Shown here in pieces: positions 47,984 through 60,828 of a stretch of 64,000 nt of DNA. How positions within the stretch are numbered: the first letter of the stretch is position 1; each line of letters starts with the position of its first letter. The DNA lies in the NCBI RefSeq assembly GCF_025558425.1, contig NZ_CP094718.1, positions 62,001-126,000 of the forward strand. The letters run 5' to 3'. The position numbers were made by a program, and so were the translations under genes. This stretch comes from Staphylococcus sp. IVB6240 (GTDB taxonomy: Bacteria > Bacillota > Bacilli > Staphylococcales > Staphylococcaceae). Below the pieces are notes generated by a model, which worked only from the letters and a program-made list of their open reading frames with translations, searched no databases and had not been told where the DNA came from.

Positions 47984-48826
47984 ATGGCAAAGACAGCCAA
48001 AATTTTAGGTATGGTTATATTACTATTCTGCATTTCAGTATTTGCACAAAATTTAGGGATATTATGGCATTTTTTCAATTGGAAAGGGTTAGAGTACGTA
48101 TTTCATGGAGTGACTAACCTTATTGTAACTGTAATGCTGATTAAATGGCTCGTTAACAAAGGGTTAAAGAGCAAGTTGTCTGATTATCGTATAACGCATA
48201 TTAAGATATTTCCACTGTGTATCCTTCTAGGTGTTTTTCTACCGGTAGTTGTAAATTTGATTTATATCACTTTTATACCAGGTGAGTTTATAGTGACACA
48301 ATTAGATTCAAAGACGGATTATATTTAAATGTTACTGTCTGTTGTGTTTATTTCAGGAATTATTGCACCTATTGTTGAGGAAATGGTATTTAGAGGTATA
48401 CTTCTAAAATATGTTGAAGAGAAAACAAATATTGTCTTTGCAATTATTTTGAGTTCCTTTTTATTCAGTATTGTGCACTTATTTAATGGTAAATTAGAAG
48501 GTATTGACTTATATTTGCTAATTTTAGCAGGATTTTTAGCAGGTACTATGTATGCTACTGCTTCGTATTATTTTAATTCTATATGGGCAGGTGTTGCCTT
48601 GCATATGTGTTGGAACATAGCAGGAATATTTACTGTTACTAAAGTTGAAGTAGATTACAGTCTTTTTCAGTATATTATCAAAATAGATAATGTTTGGTTG
48701 ACTGGTGGCGAATACGGTATGGATGCATCTTTCATTTCGATTTTAGGTTACATATCCATCATTCTTATTTTGTGTATTTCAAAGGGTGTTAATCACAAGA
48801 ATATAATATTAAACAAACCGAACTAA
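47984..48826 (+). pseudogene. CPBP intramembrane protease, in-frame nonsense
   Basis: CPBP (CAAX-protease/bacteriocin-processing) membrane protein. One frame spans the whole gene, but TAA at 48326-48328 splits it after LDSKTDYI. The catalytic motifs are all in the second part: EEMVFRG (Glu-Glu-x3-Arg), SIVHLF and HMCWN. A restart at ATG 48329, with no ribosome site, could give a core of 165 residues, so leftover activity is not excluded. Probably linked to the XRE gene upstream. Calling it a pseudogene assumes the stop is real. Confidence 0.75.
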
Positions 48827-48850
48827 CTATCGATTAGTTCGGTTTGTTTA
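48811..48850. terminator. Bidirectional terminator after CPBP gene
   Basis: AACAAACCGAACTAA pairs with TTAGTTCGGTTTGTT around a 7-nt loop. Confidence 0.88.
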
Positions 48851-48868
48851 TTACTTTTTTAGCTGATA

Positions 48869-49760
48869 TCAATCATCAAGTTCACGTTTTTTCTGGATGA
48901 GATTTTGAAATTCATGCTCTAATTCATCTGTTGGTTCAATACTTAATCTACTGAGTATCTCCGTTATTTTCATCTCGAGTATCATTTTTTCATCTTCTGC
49001 TGTACTTCTTTCTTGTTTCATTTTCTCAGATTTAAACTGGTTAAAATTACTTTCAAATACGTTGACCGCCTGATTCTCAATCATCAGGATTCGATTTGCC
49101 ACTTTTTCAATAAAGCGTCTATCATAAGAAGCGGAAATTAAAGTGCCTTCATAGTCTTGTAATAAAGATTCAACTGCATCTACTGCTTCCATATCTAGGA
49201 AGTTTGTTGGTTCGTCCAATATTAATGTATTAACGTTGCTTAGAAAAATTTTAGCAAGTGCAACCTTTACGCGTTCACCACCACTTAAAACTTTGACTGG
49301 TTTTAGAACATCATCTTTAAAAAAGTGCATTCTTGCAAGGACTGTTCGGCTCAATGTTTCATTCTGCTTAGATGAATCTTGAATATTTTCTAATATAGAT
49401 TTTTCAAGGTTTAATATATCCAAATTTTGACTGAAATAACCGATTTTAGCTGATGGTGAGAGTGAAACATTAGGGTCAGATGAACAATCTTATTAATTAA
49501 GGTGCTTTTACCAACGCCATTGTCTCCAATAATTGCTAGTTTTTCACCACCACGAATATTGAAACTGGTCGGATTCCATAAGGTTTTGTTATTAACTATC
49601 CCTGTAAGATCTTCCACTCGAATGACAATACGTTTTTTCAAAGATTCGGCATGAAGAACATCCATTTTAAGTGGTTGAGTTTTTCTAGGCTGATGTTTCA
49701 CTTCAAGTTGATTCAATCGTGTTTCTAATGATTTTAAGAAATAGTCAAAATCATTAGTGG
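48869..49760 (-). pseudogene. Vga/Sal-type ABC-F protein, C-terminal half, frameshifted
   Basis: ABC-F proteins of the Vga group protect ribosomes from lincosamides, streptogramin A and pleuromutilins. Only the linker-distal part and second ATPase domain remain: GDNGVGKST (Walker A), LSGGERVKVALAKIFLS (signature), NTLILDEPTNFLDMEA (Walker B), and the tail ILSRLSIEPTDELEHEFQNL. The switch region reads ISASYDRRF, where SHDRRF is usual. A one-base change near 49480 shifts the frame after STLINKIVH. The first ATPase domain is absent. No resistance expected. Confidence 0.82.
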
Positions 49761-50009
49761 CTGTATTGTTGCTTTATTTACGCACTGGCTGCGTACACAG
49801 GACAATAATAAAAAAGGTGACTAAAAGCTAGCACAAAAGAACCCCCATACTATTCGCGGTAGTATGGGGGTTTTGTGTAACATGTAAGAAGTAGTGATTA
49901 CTTAATATTATAACATAGTTTAAATAAACGGAGTGAAATCATCAAAATCACTGCATAATTTCCTTGTATATGGGAATATAATAAAACATTTAATAAATAA
50001 GGAAGAAGG
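49761..50009. other. Intergenic region with hairpin
   Basis: Holds a strong hairpin at 49841-49871 (ACCCCCATACTA-ttcgcgg-TAGTATGGGGGT, then TTT), a terminator for plus-strand transcription. The promoter of the ABC exporter operon is expected in 49880-50005. Confidence 0.7.
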
Positions 50010-51065
50010 ATGTCTATGTTTTTAGCTTGGAATGAAATTAAACGTAATAAGTTAAAATTTGGTCTCATTATCGGTGTACTTATTATGATCAGTTACTTGT
50101 TGTTTTTACTATCTGGTCTGGCAAGTGGGTTGATGAATATGAATAGAGAGGGTATTGATCGTTGGCAGGCAGATGCGATTGTACTCAATAAAGATGCAAA
50201 TCAAACCGTGCAACAATCATTATTTGAGAAAAAGGATGTTGTGGATGTTTATGATAAACAAGCGACATTGAAACAAGCAGGTGTGATTGTATCAAATGGT
50301 GACAAAGAGGAAAATGCCTTATTATTCGGTGTGGAAGATGATTCATTCTTAATTCCTAAGATGATTGAAGGTAAGCAATTTAAAGCCGACAATGAAGTCA
50401 TTGCGGATGAAACACTGAAAGAAAAAGGATTCAAGGTAGGGGATACACTTTCTTTATCACAATCTGATGAAACGGTAAAAATTGTTGGATTTAGTGAAAG
50501 TGCGAAATACAATGCTTCTCCGGTGTTGTTTGGAAATGAGGCAACAATTGAAAAACTGAACCCTTCTTTAAATGATAAAGTGACAAATGCAGTTGTTGTA
50601 AAAGATAAGAATTGGGAAAAGAAAACGATAGAGAGCGACTTGGAAGCAATTAAAATGGAAAGCTTTGTTGAAAATTTACCAGGCTATCAAGCTCAGAATT
50701 TAACATTAAACTTTATGATTTCATTCTTGTTTGTTATTTCGGCGACAGTGATTGGTATCTTCCTATACGTCATTACGCTACAAAAAACAAGCCTATTTGG
50801 TGTGCTCAAGGCGCAAGGTTTCACAAATGGTTATTTGGCAAAAGCTGTGTTATCACAAACATTTATTATCGCATTGATTGGAACGTTGATTGGTCTCGGT
50901 TTAACACTACTAACAGGTGCATTTTTACCAAGTGCTGTGCCGATTAAGTTCGACACAGTGACGCTCATTATTTATGGGGTTGTACTTATCGTTGTGTCAC
51001 TCATCGGTAGCTTATTCTCAATATTGACGATTCGAAAAGTAGATCCATTGAAAGCAATTGGGTAA
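50010..51065 (+). CDS. FtsX-like ABC exporter permease (HrtB/MacB class)
   Basis: 351 residues; one N-terminal span (FGLIIGVLIMISYLLFLLSG), a large extracytoplasmic domain (about 45-225), then three C-terminal spans (SFLFVISATVIGIFLYVITL, TFIIALIGTLIGLGLTLLTG, TLIIYGVVLIVVSLIGSLFS) and the end motif VDPLKAIG. This is the 4-span FtsX/MacB layout used for heme, peptide or lipid efflux. ATG 50016 is an alternative start. It precedes its ATPase by 17 bp. Substrate unknown; it is not the S. aureus HrtB sequence as I remember it. Confidence 0.82.
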   Translation: MSMFLAWNEIKRNKLKFGLIIGVLIMISYLLFLLSGLASGLMNMNREGIDRWQADAIVLNKDANQTVQQSLFEKKDVVDVYDKQATLKQAGVIVSNGDKEENALLFGVEDDSFLIPKMIEGKQFKADNEVIADETLKEKGFKVGDTLSLSQSDETVKIVGFSESAKYNASPVLFGNEATIEKLNPSLNDKVTNAVVVKDKNWEKKTIESDLEAIKMESFVENLPGYQAQNLTLNFMISFLFVISATVIGIFLYVITLQKTSLFGVLKAQGFTNGYLAKAVLSQTFIIALIGTLIGLGLTLLTGAFLPSAVPIKFDTVTLIIYGVVLIVVSLIGSLFSILTIRKVDPLKAIG

Positions 51066-51082
51066 AGGAAGGTGAAAATAAC

Positions 51083-51751
51083 ATGTTAGAATTTAAAAAT
51101 GTAACGAAAGATTTTAAAGATGGAAATCAAACGATACAAGCTGTAAAGCCAACATCATTGAAGTTTGAGAAGAATGAATTGATTGCGATTATTGGTCCTT
51201 CAGGTTCTGGTAAGAGTACGTTTTTGACGATGGCCGGTGCGCTACAAACACCGACTTCTGGTGATATTTTAATTAATAATCAAGATATTTCCAAAATGTC
51301 TCAAAAAGCGCTCGCACAAACACGTATGCAGGAGATTGGTTTTATTCTACAAGCAACGAACTTGGTGCCGTTTTTAACGGTGAAACAACAATTCAAGTTG
51401 TTGGCAAAACAGAAGAAGGATATCTTGAGTGAAGAAGCGTATCAAAAGCTGATGAAACAGTTGAATTTGGATGCGATTGAAAACAAACTTCCAAGTGAGA
51501 TATCAGGCGGTCAAAAGCAACGTGTTGCGATTGCGAAAGCATTGTATACAAAACCATCAATTATTTTAGCAGATGAGCCTACTGCTGCATTGGATACGGA
51601 AAATGCGATGGAAGTCATGCGTATTTTAAAAGAACAGTCTAAAGAACAAAATAAAACGTGTATCGTTGTGACCCATGATGAGCGACTGACATCATATTGC
51701 GACAAAGTGTATCACATGGAAGATGGTGTGCTGGAAGAAGTACAGAATTGA
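51083..51751 (+). CDS. ABC exporter ATPase partner (HrtA/LolD class)
   Basis: 222 residues. Walker A GPSGSGKST, Q-loop ILQATNLVPF, signature EISGGQKQRVAIAKAL, Walker B IILADEPTAALD, switch VVTHDERL. It has the size and sequence of the HrtA/MacB/LolD ATPases that pair with FtsX-like permeases. Ribosome site AAGGAAGGTG. Complete and probably active. Confidence 0.9.
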   Translation: MLEFKNVTKDFKDGNQTIQAVKPTSLKFEKNELIAIIGPSGSGKSTFLTMAGALQTPTSGDILINNQDISKMSQKALAQTRMQEIGFILQATNLVPFLTVKQQFKLLAKQKKDILSEEAYQKLMKQLNLDAIENKLPSEISGGQKQRVAIAKALYTKPSIILADEPTAALDTENAMEVMRILKEQSKEQNKTCIVVTHDERLTSYCDKVYHMEDGVLEEVQN

Positions 51752-51808
51752 TATGTGAGGTCAAATCAAATAAAATATATATGATAAAAGATAGAAGGAG
51801 TTGATCGT

Positions 51809-52009
51809 ATGGTAGTGGATAAATTTGCATATGTACTACTTGCATTCTTTATAGGAGGTCTTGGTGCACATAAGTTTTATGCGAAAAAAACAGGCTGGGG
51901 TGTCTTGTACTTGCTATTTTGTTGGACAGGTATTCCAGGCGTGATTGCTATTATTGAAGCAATTATTGCCTTACTCAGACCATCTGACAATGGTAAAATA
52001 ACCGTTTAA
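51809..52009 (+). CDS. TM2-domain membrane protein
   Basis: 66 residues with the TM2 pattern: VLLAFFIGGLGAHKFYAKKT, then GVLYLLFCWTGIPGVIAIIE. Two spans joined by a short turn. GAAGGAG upstream. Role unknown. An AAAGGGGTCG...CGATCTCTTTTT hairpin follows at 52019-52050. Confidence 0.85.
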   Translation: MVVDKFAYVLLAFFIGGLGAHKFYAKKTGWGVLYLLFCWTGIPGVIAIIEAIIALLRPSDNGKITV

Positions 52010-52159
52010 TCTGAAGTGAAAAGGGGTCGTGTAAAGCGATCTCTTTTTAAAATATAAAAAAATATTACGATTTCGAGATAAAATCATTGCATTATTCAAA
52101 TAAAGTTGATAAACTGACTCTAATATAAAATTTATACTTAATTATTTGGAGGAATTATC

Positions 52160-52675
52160 ATGACAAAATTTACTTTTGATAAGGCACATAGCGATTTAGA
52201 TTTTCAAATTAAACACTTAATGGTTTCACGTACAAAAGGAAGCTTCGATGACTTCGCAGTAAATGTTGAAGGTGACATCAATGACTTGAGCACACTTCAA
52301 GCAAACGTAACAATTGATCCAAAATCAATCAACACTGCTAATGAAGATCGTGACAATCACTTAAGATCAGGTGACTTCTTCGCAACTGAAGAATTCAGCT
52401 CTATCACATTCGTTACTAAAAAAGTAAGTGAAGACAGCGTGACAGGTGACTTAACAATCAAAGGTGTTACACGTGAAGAAACATTTGACGTAGAATTCAA
52501 CGGTGTAAGCAAAAATCCATTAGACGGTTCACAAGTTACAGGATTCATCGTAACTGGTAAAGTTAATCGTGAAGACTATGACATTACATTCAACCAAGCA
52601 TTAGAAACTGGTGGCGTGATGTTAGGTAAAGATGTAAAATTCGAAGCATCTGTTGAGTTTGTAGTAGAAGACTAA
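52160..52675 (+). CDS. YceI-family lipocalin-like protein
   Basis: 171 residues without a signal peptide; polyisoprenoid-binding beta-barrel family. Typical segments: FTFDKAHSDLDFQIKHLMVS, GDFFATEEFSSITFVTKKVS, GDLTIKGVTREETFDVEFNG. Ribosome site GGAGG. Ends with a perfect AAAAGGAGTTGAG/CTCAACTCCTTTT terminator at 52685-52718. Single-gene transcript. Biological role in staphylococci not established. Confidence 0.9.
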   Translation: MTKFTFDKAHSDLDFQIKHLMVSRTKGSFDDFAVNVEGDINDLSTLQANVTIDPKSINTANEDRDNHLRSGDFFATEEFSSITFVTKKVSEDSVTGDLTIKGVTREETFDVEFNGVSKNPLDGSQVTGFIVTGKVNREDYDITFNQALETGGVMLGKDVKFEASVEFVVED

Positions 52676-52806
52676 TCAAAGTGAAAAAGGAGTTGAGACA
52701 TTGTGCTCAACTCCTTTTAATTTGCAGAAATAAGTATGATGTAGGCCCATATTTTATATATATTAAGACAGAGGGTGGTCTAAAGGAATAGTAGTAGAAG
52801 GCTACT

Positions 52807-53631
52807 CTATCTTTGTTGTTGGGCCTCCAGTAGCTCCTCGATTACCGTTGCGATACCGTCATGATTGTTATCGTCAGTGATGATATCTGCAATGTCTTTA
52901 ATTTCTTGTGTCGCATTGCCCATTGCGACGCTGATACTTGCATCATGTAACATTTCTATATCATTGAGCTGGTCACCAAATGCGATGACATTTCGCTTTT
53001 GGATGCCGATTGCTTGGCATATATGATCTAAGGCATGTGATTTATTTACACCGCGCGCAGTGATTTCTAAGTAAAAGGGTGTCGAGCGAATGGTATGAAG
53101 ATTTTCACCACAAAGGTTTTGAATATTTGGTGTGATTGTATCAATATAGTCAGGATCCTGTGTTAATAAAATTTTGACTGGCTGGAAGTCAATCATCTCA
53201 TGCAACTTTGGTTCGTAGACAAGCTCTAAGCGATGTGCGTGAGATTCATGTTGAACGTATTGATTGTCTGGTGTATTTGTATATAGTTTGCCATCGTGAT
53301 CCACAATGTAAGTCAGCTTTAAGTTTTGTATGGCTGTTAAAAATTCACGTGCTTCTACTAGATCGATTCCCTTTTTAAAGAGCGTTTCTTCTGTTATAAC
53401 GTCAAGAACAAGTCCACCGTTATAAGCACCAATCAAGCCATGATGTTGATGAAGTTGTAACGCCTCAATCTCATAATGGAAACCCGTACGAGGGCGACCG
53501 GAAACCAATGCTACTTTAATGCCTTGTTTTTGAGCGGTAATCAGTGCCTGTTGTGTTCGTTCGGTGATATGTCCTTGATCATTAATGAGTGTACCATCAC
53601 AATCTAAAGCAATTAATTGAATGTCTTGCAT
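52807..53631 (-). CDS. Cof-type HAD phosphatase
   Basis: 274 residues; haloacid dehalogenase superfamily with a C2 cap. Motif I DCDGTLIND (catalytic Asp pair), motif II SGRP, motif IV GDQLNDIEML. These enzymes dephosphorylate sugar phosphates and related metabolites. It lies downstream of the beta-glucosidase gene, separated by a terminator-like hairpin at 53651-53686, and may belong to that operon by read-through. Intact. Confidence 0.88.
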   Translation of the reverse strand: MQDIQLIALDCDGTLINDQGHITERTQQALITAQKQGIKVALVSGRPRTGFHYEIEALQLHQHHGLIGAYNGGLVLDVITEETLFKKGIDLVEAREFLTAIQNLKLTYIVDHDGKLYTNTPDNQYVQHESHAHRLELVYEPKLHEMIDFQPVKILLTQDPDYIDTITPNIQNLCGENLHTIRSTPFYLEITARGVNKSHALDHICQAIGIQKRNVIAFGDQLNDIEMLHDASISVAMGNATQEIKDIADIITDDNNHDGIATVIEELLEAQQQR

Positions 53632-53697
53632 GTCTTTTTCATCCTTTCAAAAAAAAGAGACTGCTACATTGACGGCAACAGTCCCTTATAACGTTGA

Positions 53698-57058
<3,361 letters not shown>

Positions 57059-57091
57059 CTCCTACGAAATTTCTTGTTATTACCTAACATT

Positions 57092-57113
57092 ATAATTGTA
57101 CCGGTACAATTAT
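57092..57113. promoter_or_regulatory. 22-bp perfect palindrome, GntR/BglR operator
   Basis: ATAATTGTACCGGTACAATTAT, between the divergent PTS and GntR genes. The symmetry, length and position fit the operator of a TreR-like GntR regulator controlling both. Confidence 0.8.
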
Positions 57114-57177
57114 TCAAGTGAGTAACTATTTAAAATTGTGTATAATAAGTGAAAGGTTTAATAAAGGAGTCGCAACC

Positions 57178-57882
57178 GTGAACAAATACCAACAGATCAC
57201 ATACGAAATTGAACAACATATTCATGAACATAATTTGCCACAAGGAACAAAACTGGATAGCCTGGATACATTAACGAAGCGTTATAATGTCAGCAGAAGC
57301 ACGATTAGTAAGGCATTAGATACACTGGAAAAACGTGGTGCCATCTTCCAACAGCGAGGTAGTGGTATTTTCGTCAGACGTCAACGTCGTGAAGGCTATA
57401 TGAGCTTACTTGTCACAAGTGGCTTTAGCGCAAACTTCCAAGAACACAATATTCACTATGATGTATTGAAAGTTGAAAAGACTGTTGCCGATGAAGAAGT
57501 GGCCAACAACTTGCATATCGATGTCGATGCGCCAGTTTATTTGGTAGAACGCCTCATCTATATGGATGATGAAAAGTTATGTAAGGAAGTCTCATACTTT
57601 CCAGTTCAAGTTGTTCCATATTTAAATAAAGAAATCGCTGAGCAGTCTATTTTTCATTATTTAGAAACAGCTTATAAGATGACAATTAGCTTTGCGGACG
57701 TCTACTTAACAGTCGATCAATTAAATGAAGTGGAAGCTGACACTTTAGACTTACCGACATTATCACCCGGGTTATATATGGAACAAGTTGTGTATTTAGC
57801 AACAGGTATCCCATTTGACTATTCAAAAGTGGTGTATCACTATAAATATGCTAAGTTCTTCCTACAATCAGTGAGTAATTAA
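57178..57882 (+). CDS. GntR-family (HutC/TreR-type) sugar regulator
   Basis: 234 residues from GTG 57178 with AGGAG 8 nt upstream. The N-terminal winged helix (TKRYNVSRSTISKALDTLEKR, IFQQRGSGIFVRR) is followed by a UTRA sensor domain (VYLVERLIYMDDEKLCKEVS, YKMTISFADVYLTVDQ). Such proteins respond to phosphorylated sugars. Divergent from the PTS/GH1 operon and still intact, although both target genes have nonsense codons. A GTACCTT...AAGGTAC terminator follows at 57893-57930. Confidence 0.88.
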   Translation: MNKYQQITYEIEQHIHEHNLPQGTKLDSLDTLTKRYNVSRSTISKALDTLEKRGAIFQQRGSGIFVRRQRREGYMSLLVTSGFSANFQEHNIHYDVLKVEKTVADEEVANNLHIDVDAPVYLVERLIYMDDEKLCKEVSYFPVQVVPYLNKEIAEQSIFHYLETAYKMTISFADVYLTVDQLNEVEADTLDLPTLSPGLYMEQVVYLATGIPFDYSKVVYHYKYAKFFLQSVSN

Positions 57883-58008
57883 AAATATTGAAGTACCTTT
57901 TTGTTTTGTGACAGGAAGGTACCTTTTTTGAACTTTTTAGGAAAAGAGATTATAAGATTTTGAAATATTGTATAATTGAATTAATCATATAGTTTGTGGA
58001 GGTTCGAG

Positions 58009-58929
58009 ATGAAAAAGAGGGATTTATGGATTGGTTTAGTGACTAGTACGGTATTACTTGCAGGTTGTGGTTTTTTAGGAAACAACGAGGGGGATACGCA
58101 ACAATCACAAACAAGTAATCACAATAATAATACGGAAAATACGCAAAATCAGAATGCACAAAATGATCAAAAGATGAATAATGGGACACAACAAAATAAT
58201 CAAACACAAAAGAGTAATAAAGGTGGGGATGTGTATCCTAAAAACACGCGTGAATATTATGCGCAAGTGATGTTAACAAGCTTTGGAGATTACAACCAAC
58301 TACCTAATGCAAGCATGACATATACACCCGTTGATATGTCAGGTCAGTCAGTCTTTCCATACAATCCGAATGCATCTGCACATTATCCAGACGGCGTGGT
58401 TAGATTGAGAACAAGCGGTATCGCACATGTAATTTTTAAAGATAACAATGATGGCACGATTACTTTCTATGATAATATTCCAGCAAAATTCCAAGAAGCG
58501 GAATGGCAAGATGAAGATTATTCAAGACAGGAAACAGAGCGACTTTTGGCAAATGGTCGCACAGTGCCTATTAATACCAACTTACCAAAAGAAGATATCG
58601 ACTATGTTGCATCGCTAATCACACAAGATGGACTAACAAGTTATAGTGGCCCAGTTAACTCAAATACAGGTAGTAGTTCATCATCAAGTAGCGCATCATC
58701 GAGTTTATCAAGTACAAAAGTGACACGTAGTAACGTGATTGACTTAGTGGAAGACTACGAAGGTCACTTATTAGATACAACAAAGTACACGTTTAAAGAG
58801 CCTGCACAATTTCCAGATGGTCGATGGGGCTTTTCAATTTTAGACAAGTCGGGTAATCTAGTTGGTTCTTATATTATTGATACAGATGGCACTGTAACAA
58901 AATATGATGAAAAAGGGCGTCAAATTTAA
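58009..58929 (+). CDS. Lipoprotein with DUF4767-like C-terminal domain
   Basis: 306 residues from ATG 58009 (GGAGG upstream). Signal peptide with lipobox LLAGC; a Q/N-rich linker (about 25-75); a middle domain (VYPKNTREYYAQVMLTSFG to IDYVASLITQDG) of the kind seen in staphylococcal lipoproteins; a serine-rich spacer; and a C-terminal domain of about 66 residues (VTRSNVIDLVEDYEGH ... DTDGTVTKYDEKGRQI). That last domain recurs almost unchanged at the end of the next gene. Terminator at 58948-58988. Function unknown. Confidence 0.75.
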   Translation: MKKRDLWIGLVTSTVLLAGCGFLGNNEGDTQQSQTSNHNNNTENTQNQNAQNDQKMNNGTQQNNQTQKSNKGGDVYPKNTREYYAQVMLTSFGDYNQLPNASMTYTPVDMSGQSVFPYNPNASAHYPDGVVRLRTSGIAHVIFKDNNDGTITFYDNIPAKFQEAEWQDEDYSRQETERLLANGRTVPINTNLPKEDIDYVASLITQDGLTSYSGPVNSNTGSSSSSSSASSSLSSTKVTRSNVIDLVEDYEGHLLDTTKYTFKEPAQFPDGRWGFSILDKSGNLVGSYIIDTDGTVTKYDEKGRQI

Positions 58930-59144
58930 AATATAATTAATAAACACAAACTGTCGATGGAGGAGATAACTTTATCGGCAGTTTTTTTATTATTGTGGAA
59001 TAAAATCATGAAAACTTTCATAAAATGATATTTATTTATAGGCTGTGTACAAGGTATAATGAGTTAATAAAAACGTACTTTTATTAGTCGAGATACATAT
59101 CAACAAAGTCGTCGAGAATAAAGGTGAATATAGGAGAAAAAGTC

Positions 59145-59756
59145 ATGAAATATTGTACGAATTGTGGGAGTCCGCTCAAAGAGAATCAGCAGTTTTGTAC
59201 GAACTGTGGCCATAAAGTGAACGCAAGATCCGCACAATATGCTCAGCCGGCTAAAGCAAAAAAGTGGCCATGGATTGTTGGAATTATGGGTGTTTTGATT
59301 TTACTAGCTGGGATTGGATTTGCGGGGCTTCAATTGTATAAAAATATAGTGTTAAACCCATCCACAACACAAAATCAGACAAATAATCAAAATAACGGGA
59401 CTGTGCAGAATGACCAGAATATGCAGAATAACGGTATGCAGAGTGATCAAAATGTACAAAACGTACAACAAACACAACCTCAGCCACAACAAATTCATAA
59501 TGGACCACAACCTAATCAAAAACCAATACAAACTGCACCTGTAACGGTAACACGCAGTAATGTGATTGATTTGGTAGAGGACTATGAAGGACATTATTTA
59601 GATACAAGTACTTACACGTTCAAAGAGCCAGAACAACGTGCAGATGGCAGTTGGGGCTTTTCAATTTTGTATAAGTCAGGGCGCTTAGCAGGTTCTTACA
59701 TTGTTGATTCAGACGGTACTGTGACGAAATATGATGAAAAAGGACGACCAGAATAG
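59145..59756 (+). CDS. Zinc-ribbon membrane protein sharing the lipoprotein's C-terminal domain
   Basis: 203 residues from ATG 59145. Zinc ribbon YCTNCGSPL ... QQFCTNCGHKV (four cysteines), one membrane span (WPWIVGIMGVLILLAGIGFA), an N/Q-rich linker of about 80 residues, then the same 66-residue domain as the previous lipoprotein (VTRSNVIDLVEDYEGHYLD ... TVTKYDEKGRPE). The ribbon is cytoplasmic and the domain extracytoplasmic by the positive-inside rule. Confidence 0.78.
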   Translation: MKYCTNCGSPLKENQQFCTNCGHKVNARSAQYAQPAKAKKWPWIVGIMGVLILLAGIGFAGLQLYKNIVLNPSTTQNQTNNQNNGTVQNDQNMQNNGMQSDQNVQNVQQTQPQPQQIHNGPQPNQKPIQTAPVTVTRSNVIDLVEDYEGHYLDTSTYTFKEPEQRADGSWGFSILYKSGRLAGSYIVDSDGTVTKYDEKGRPE

Positions 59757-59777
59757 AAAAAGGTGAGGGGGATAACG

Positions 59778-60473
59778 ATGGTATATTGTACGAAATGTGG
59801 AAATGCATTAAAAGAGAATCAACCATTTTGTAATCGCTGTGGTCAACCAGTGGCTGCACGATCTGAAGTATATGTTGAGTCAAAAAAGAGTAGTCCATGG
59901 CCATGGATTATAGGTATTATTGGTGTATTGATTTTATTAGCGGGATTAGCTTTTGCGGGGCTTCAAATATTTAAAAATAATTCAGCGAATCAATCAGCAT
60001 CCCAAACACAGAATGGCACGAACACGCCGAATAGCGAACAAGTACTGGGTCATGCACCGAGAGCAGAAACATCGGTCAATGTATTAACGGATAGCTTTAG
60101 TGCGGACTTTATGAATACACCAAGCGTTGGTGGATATAATGGTTTCAATGTAGGTATGACACGTTCACAAATTGAACAAGTTGCGGGGCAGTCTACCGGC
60201 ACGGTTCAGTTATACGATTCAACAGTGATTCAGAAGTACAACAATATGGGTGTGGAATACGATTCCAATGATAGAGTCTCAAAAGTTTATGTCACACCAG
60301 ATAATGTAACGACACAACAATTTACAAACTTCCATGGTGGGCCTAAAATAGGTGGTGGAAGCCCAATGTTATACGATAACAATCCGAACAATGGCTTTAG
60401 TATCTATGCCCATGTGCGAGATGGGTATGTCGTTGCGATTGAAAATGGACCACAATATCAGTTTGGCAGATAA
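59778..60473 (+). CDS. Zinc-ribbon membrane protein, paralogue with a different outer domain
   Basis: 231 residues from ATG 59778 (GAGGGG upstream), 21 bp after the previous gene. The zinc ribbon (YCTKCGNAL ... QPFCNRCGQPV) and span (WPWIIGIIGVLILLAGLAFA) match the preceding gene closely, but the outer domain differs (VGGYNGFNVGMTRSQIEQVA, YNNMGVEYDSNDRVSKVYV). It looks like a repeat or SmpA/OmlA-like beta domain. The two zinc-ribbon genes form an operon. Confidence 0.78.
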   Translation: MVYCTKCGNALKENQPFCNRCGQPVAARSEVYVESKKSSPWPWIIGIIGVLILLAGLAFAGLQIFKNNSANQSASQTQNGTNTPNSEQVLGHAPRAETSVNVLTDSFSADFMNTPSVGGYNGFNVGMTRSQIEQVAGQSTGTVQLYDSTVIQKYNNMGVEYDSNDRVSKVYVTPDNVTTQQFTNFHGGPKIGGGSPMLYDNNPNNGFSIYAHVRDGYVVAIENGPQYQFGR

Positions 60474-60552
60474 GATGTTGGGACTGTTGGATGGGTCTTG
60501 GCATTCCGATAGTTAGGTGTATAGAGGTATTTTAAAGTGATAGAACAACATA

Positions 60553-60601
60553 AAACAGCATGTCATGTACAAGTTTAAGTTTGTACAAGGCATGCTGTTT
60601 G
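60553..60601. terminator. Hairpin after the S66 fragment
   Basis: AACAGCATG...CATGCTGTT with inner TGTACAA/TTGTACA stem. Confidence 0.8.
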
Positions 60602-60602
60602 T

Positions 60603-60828
60603 TTATTCACAGGTATTATCATGAATCGTGAAGGTTTTGTTGGTGACATCCAGAGAAGCTGTGGCACCGTATGGAATGATACATTTCGGTTCATTGTGAC
60701 CAAAGCTTGCATTATAAAAGACGGGTAGATCATGTAGGTCAAAGTCTTCTAACATGGTTTGCCAAGTACGTTTATATGCTTCATAGTGTTCACCATTTTG
60801 TGGTTTACCGATGATAATACCATATTGC
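60603..60828 (-). pseudogene. S66 LD-carboxypeptidase (MccF-like), C-terminal fragment
   Basis: About 74 codons matching the end of S66 peptidases (YGIIIGKPQNGEHYEAYKR, NASFGHNEPKCIIPYGATA). The upstream part has gone; at 60828 the sequence changes abruptly to a plus-strand gene. It keeps its own stop and terminator. Inactive. Confidence 0.75.

Noticed and set aside
51440..51456. GAAGCGTATCA, the first 11 bases of the SCC core
   Set aside because: Lies inside the ABC ATPase gene (codons for EAYQK), the rest of the core does not match and there is no inverted end.
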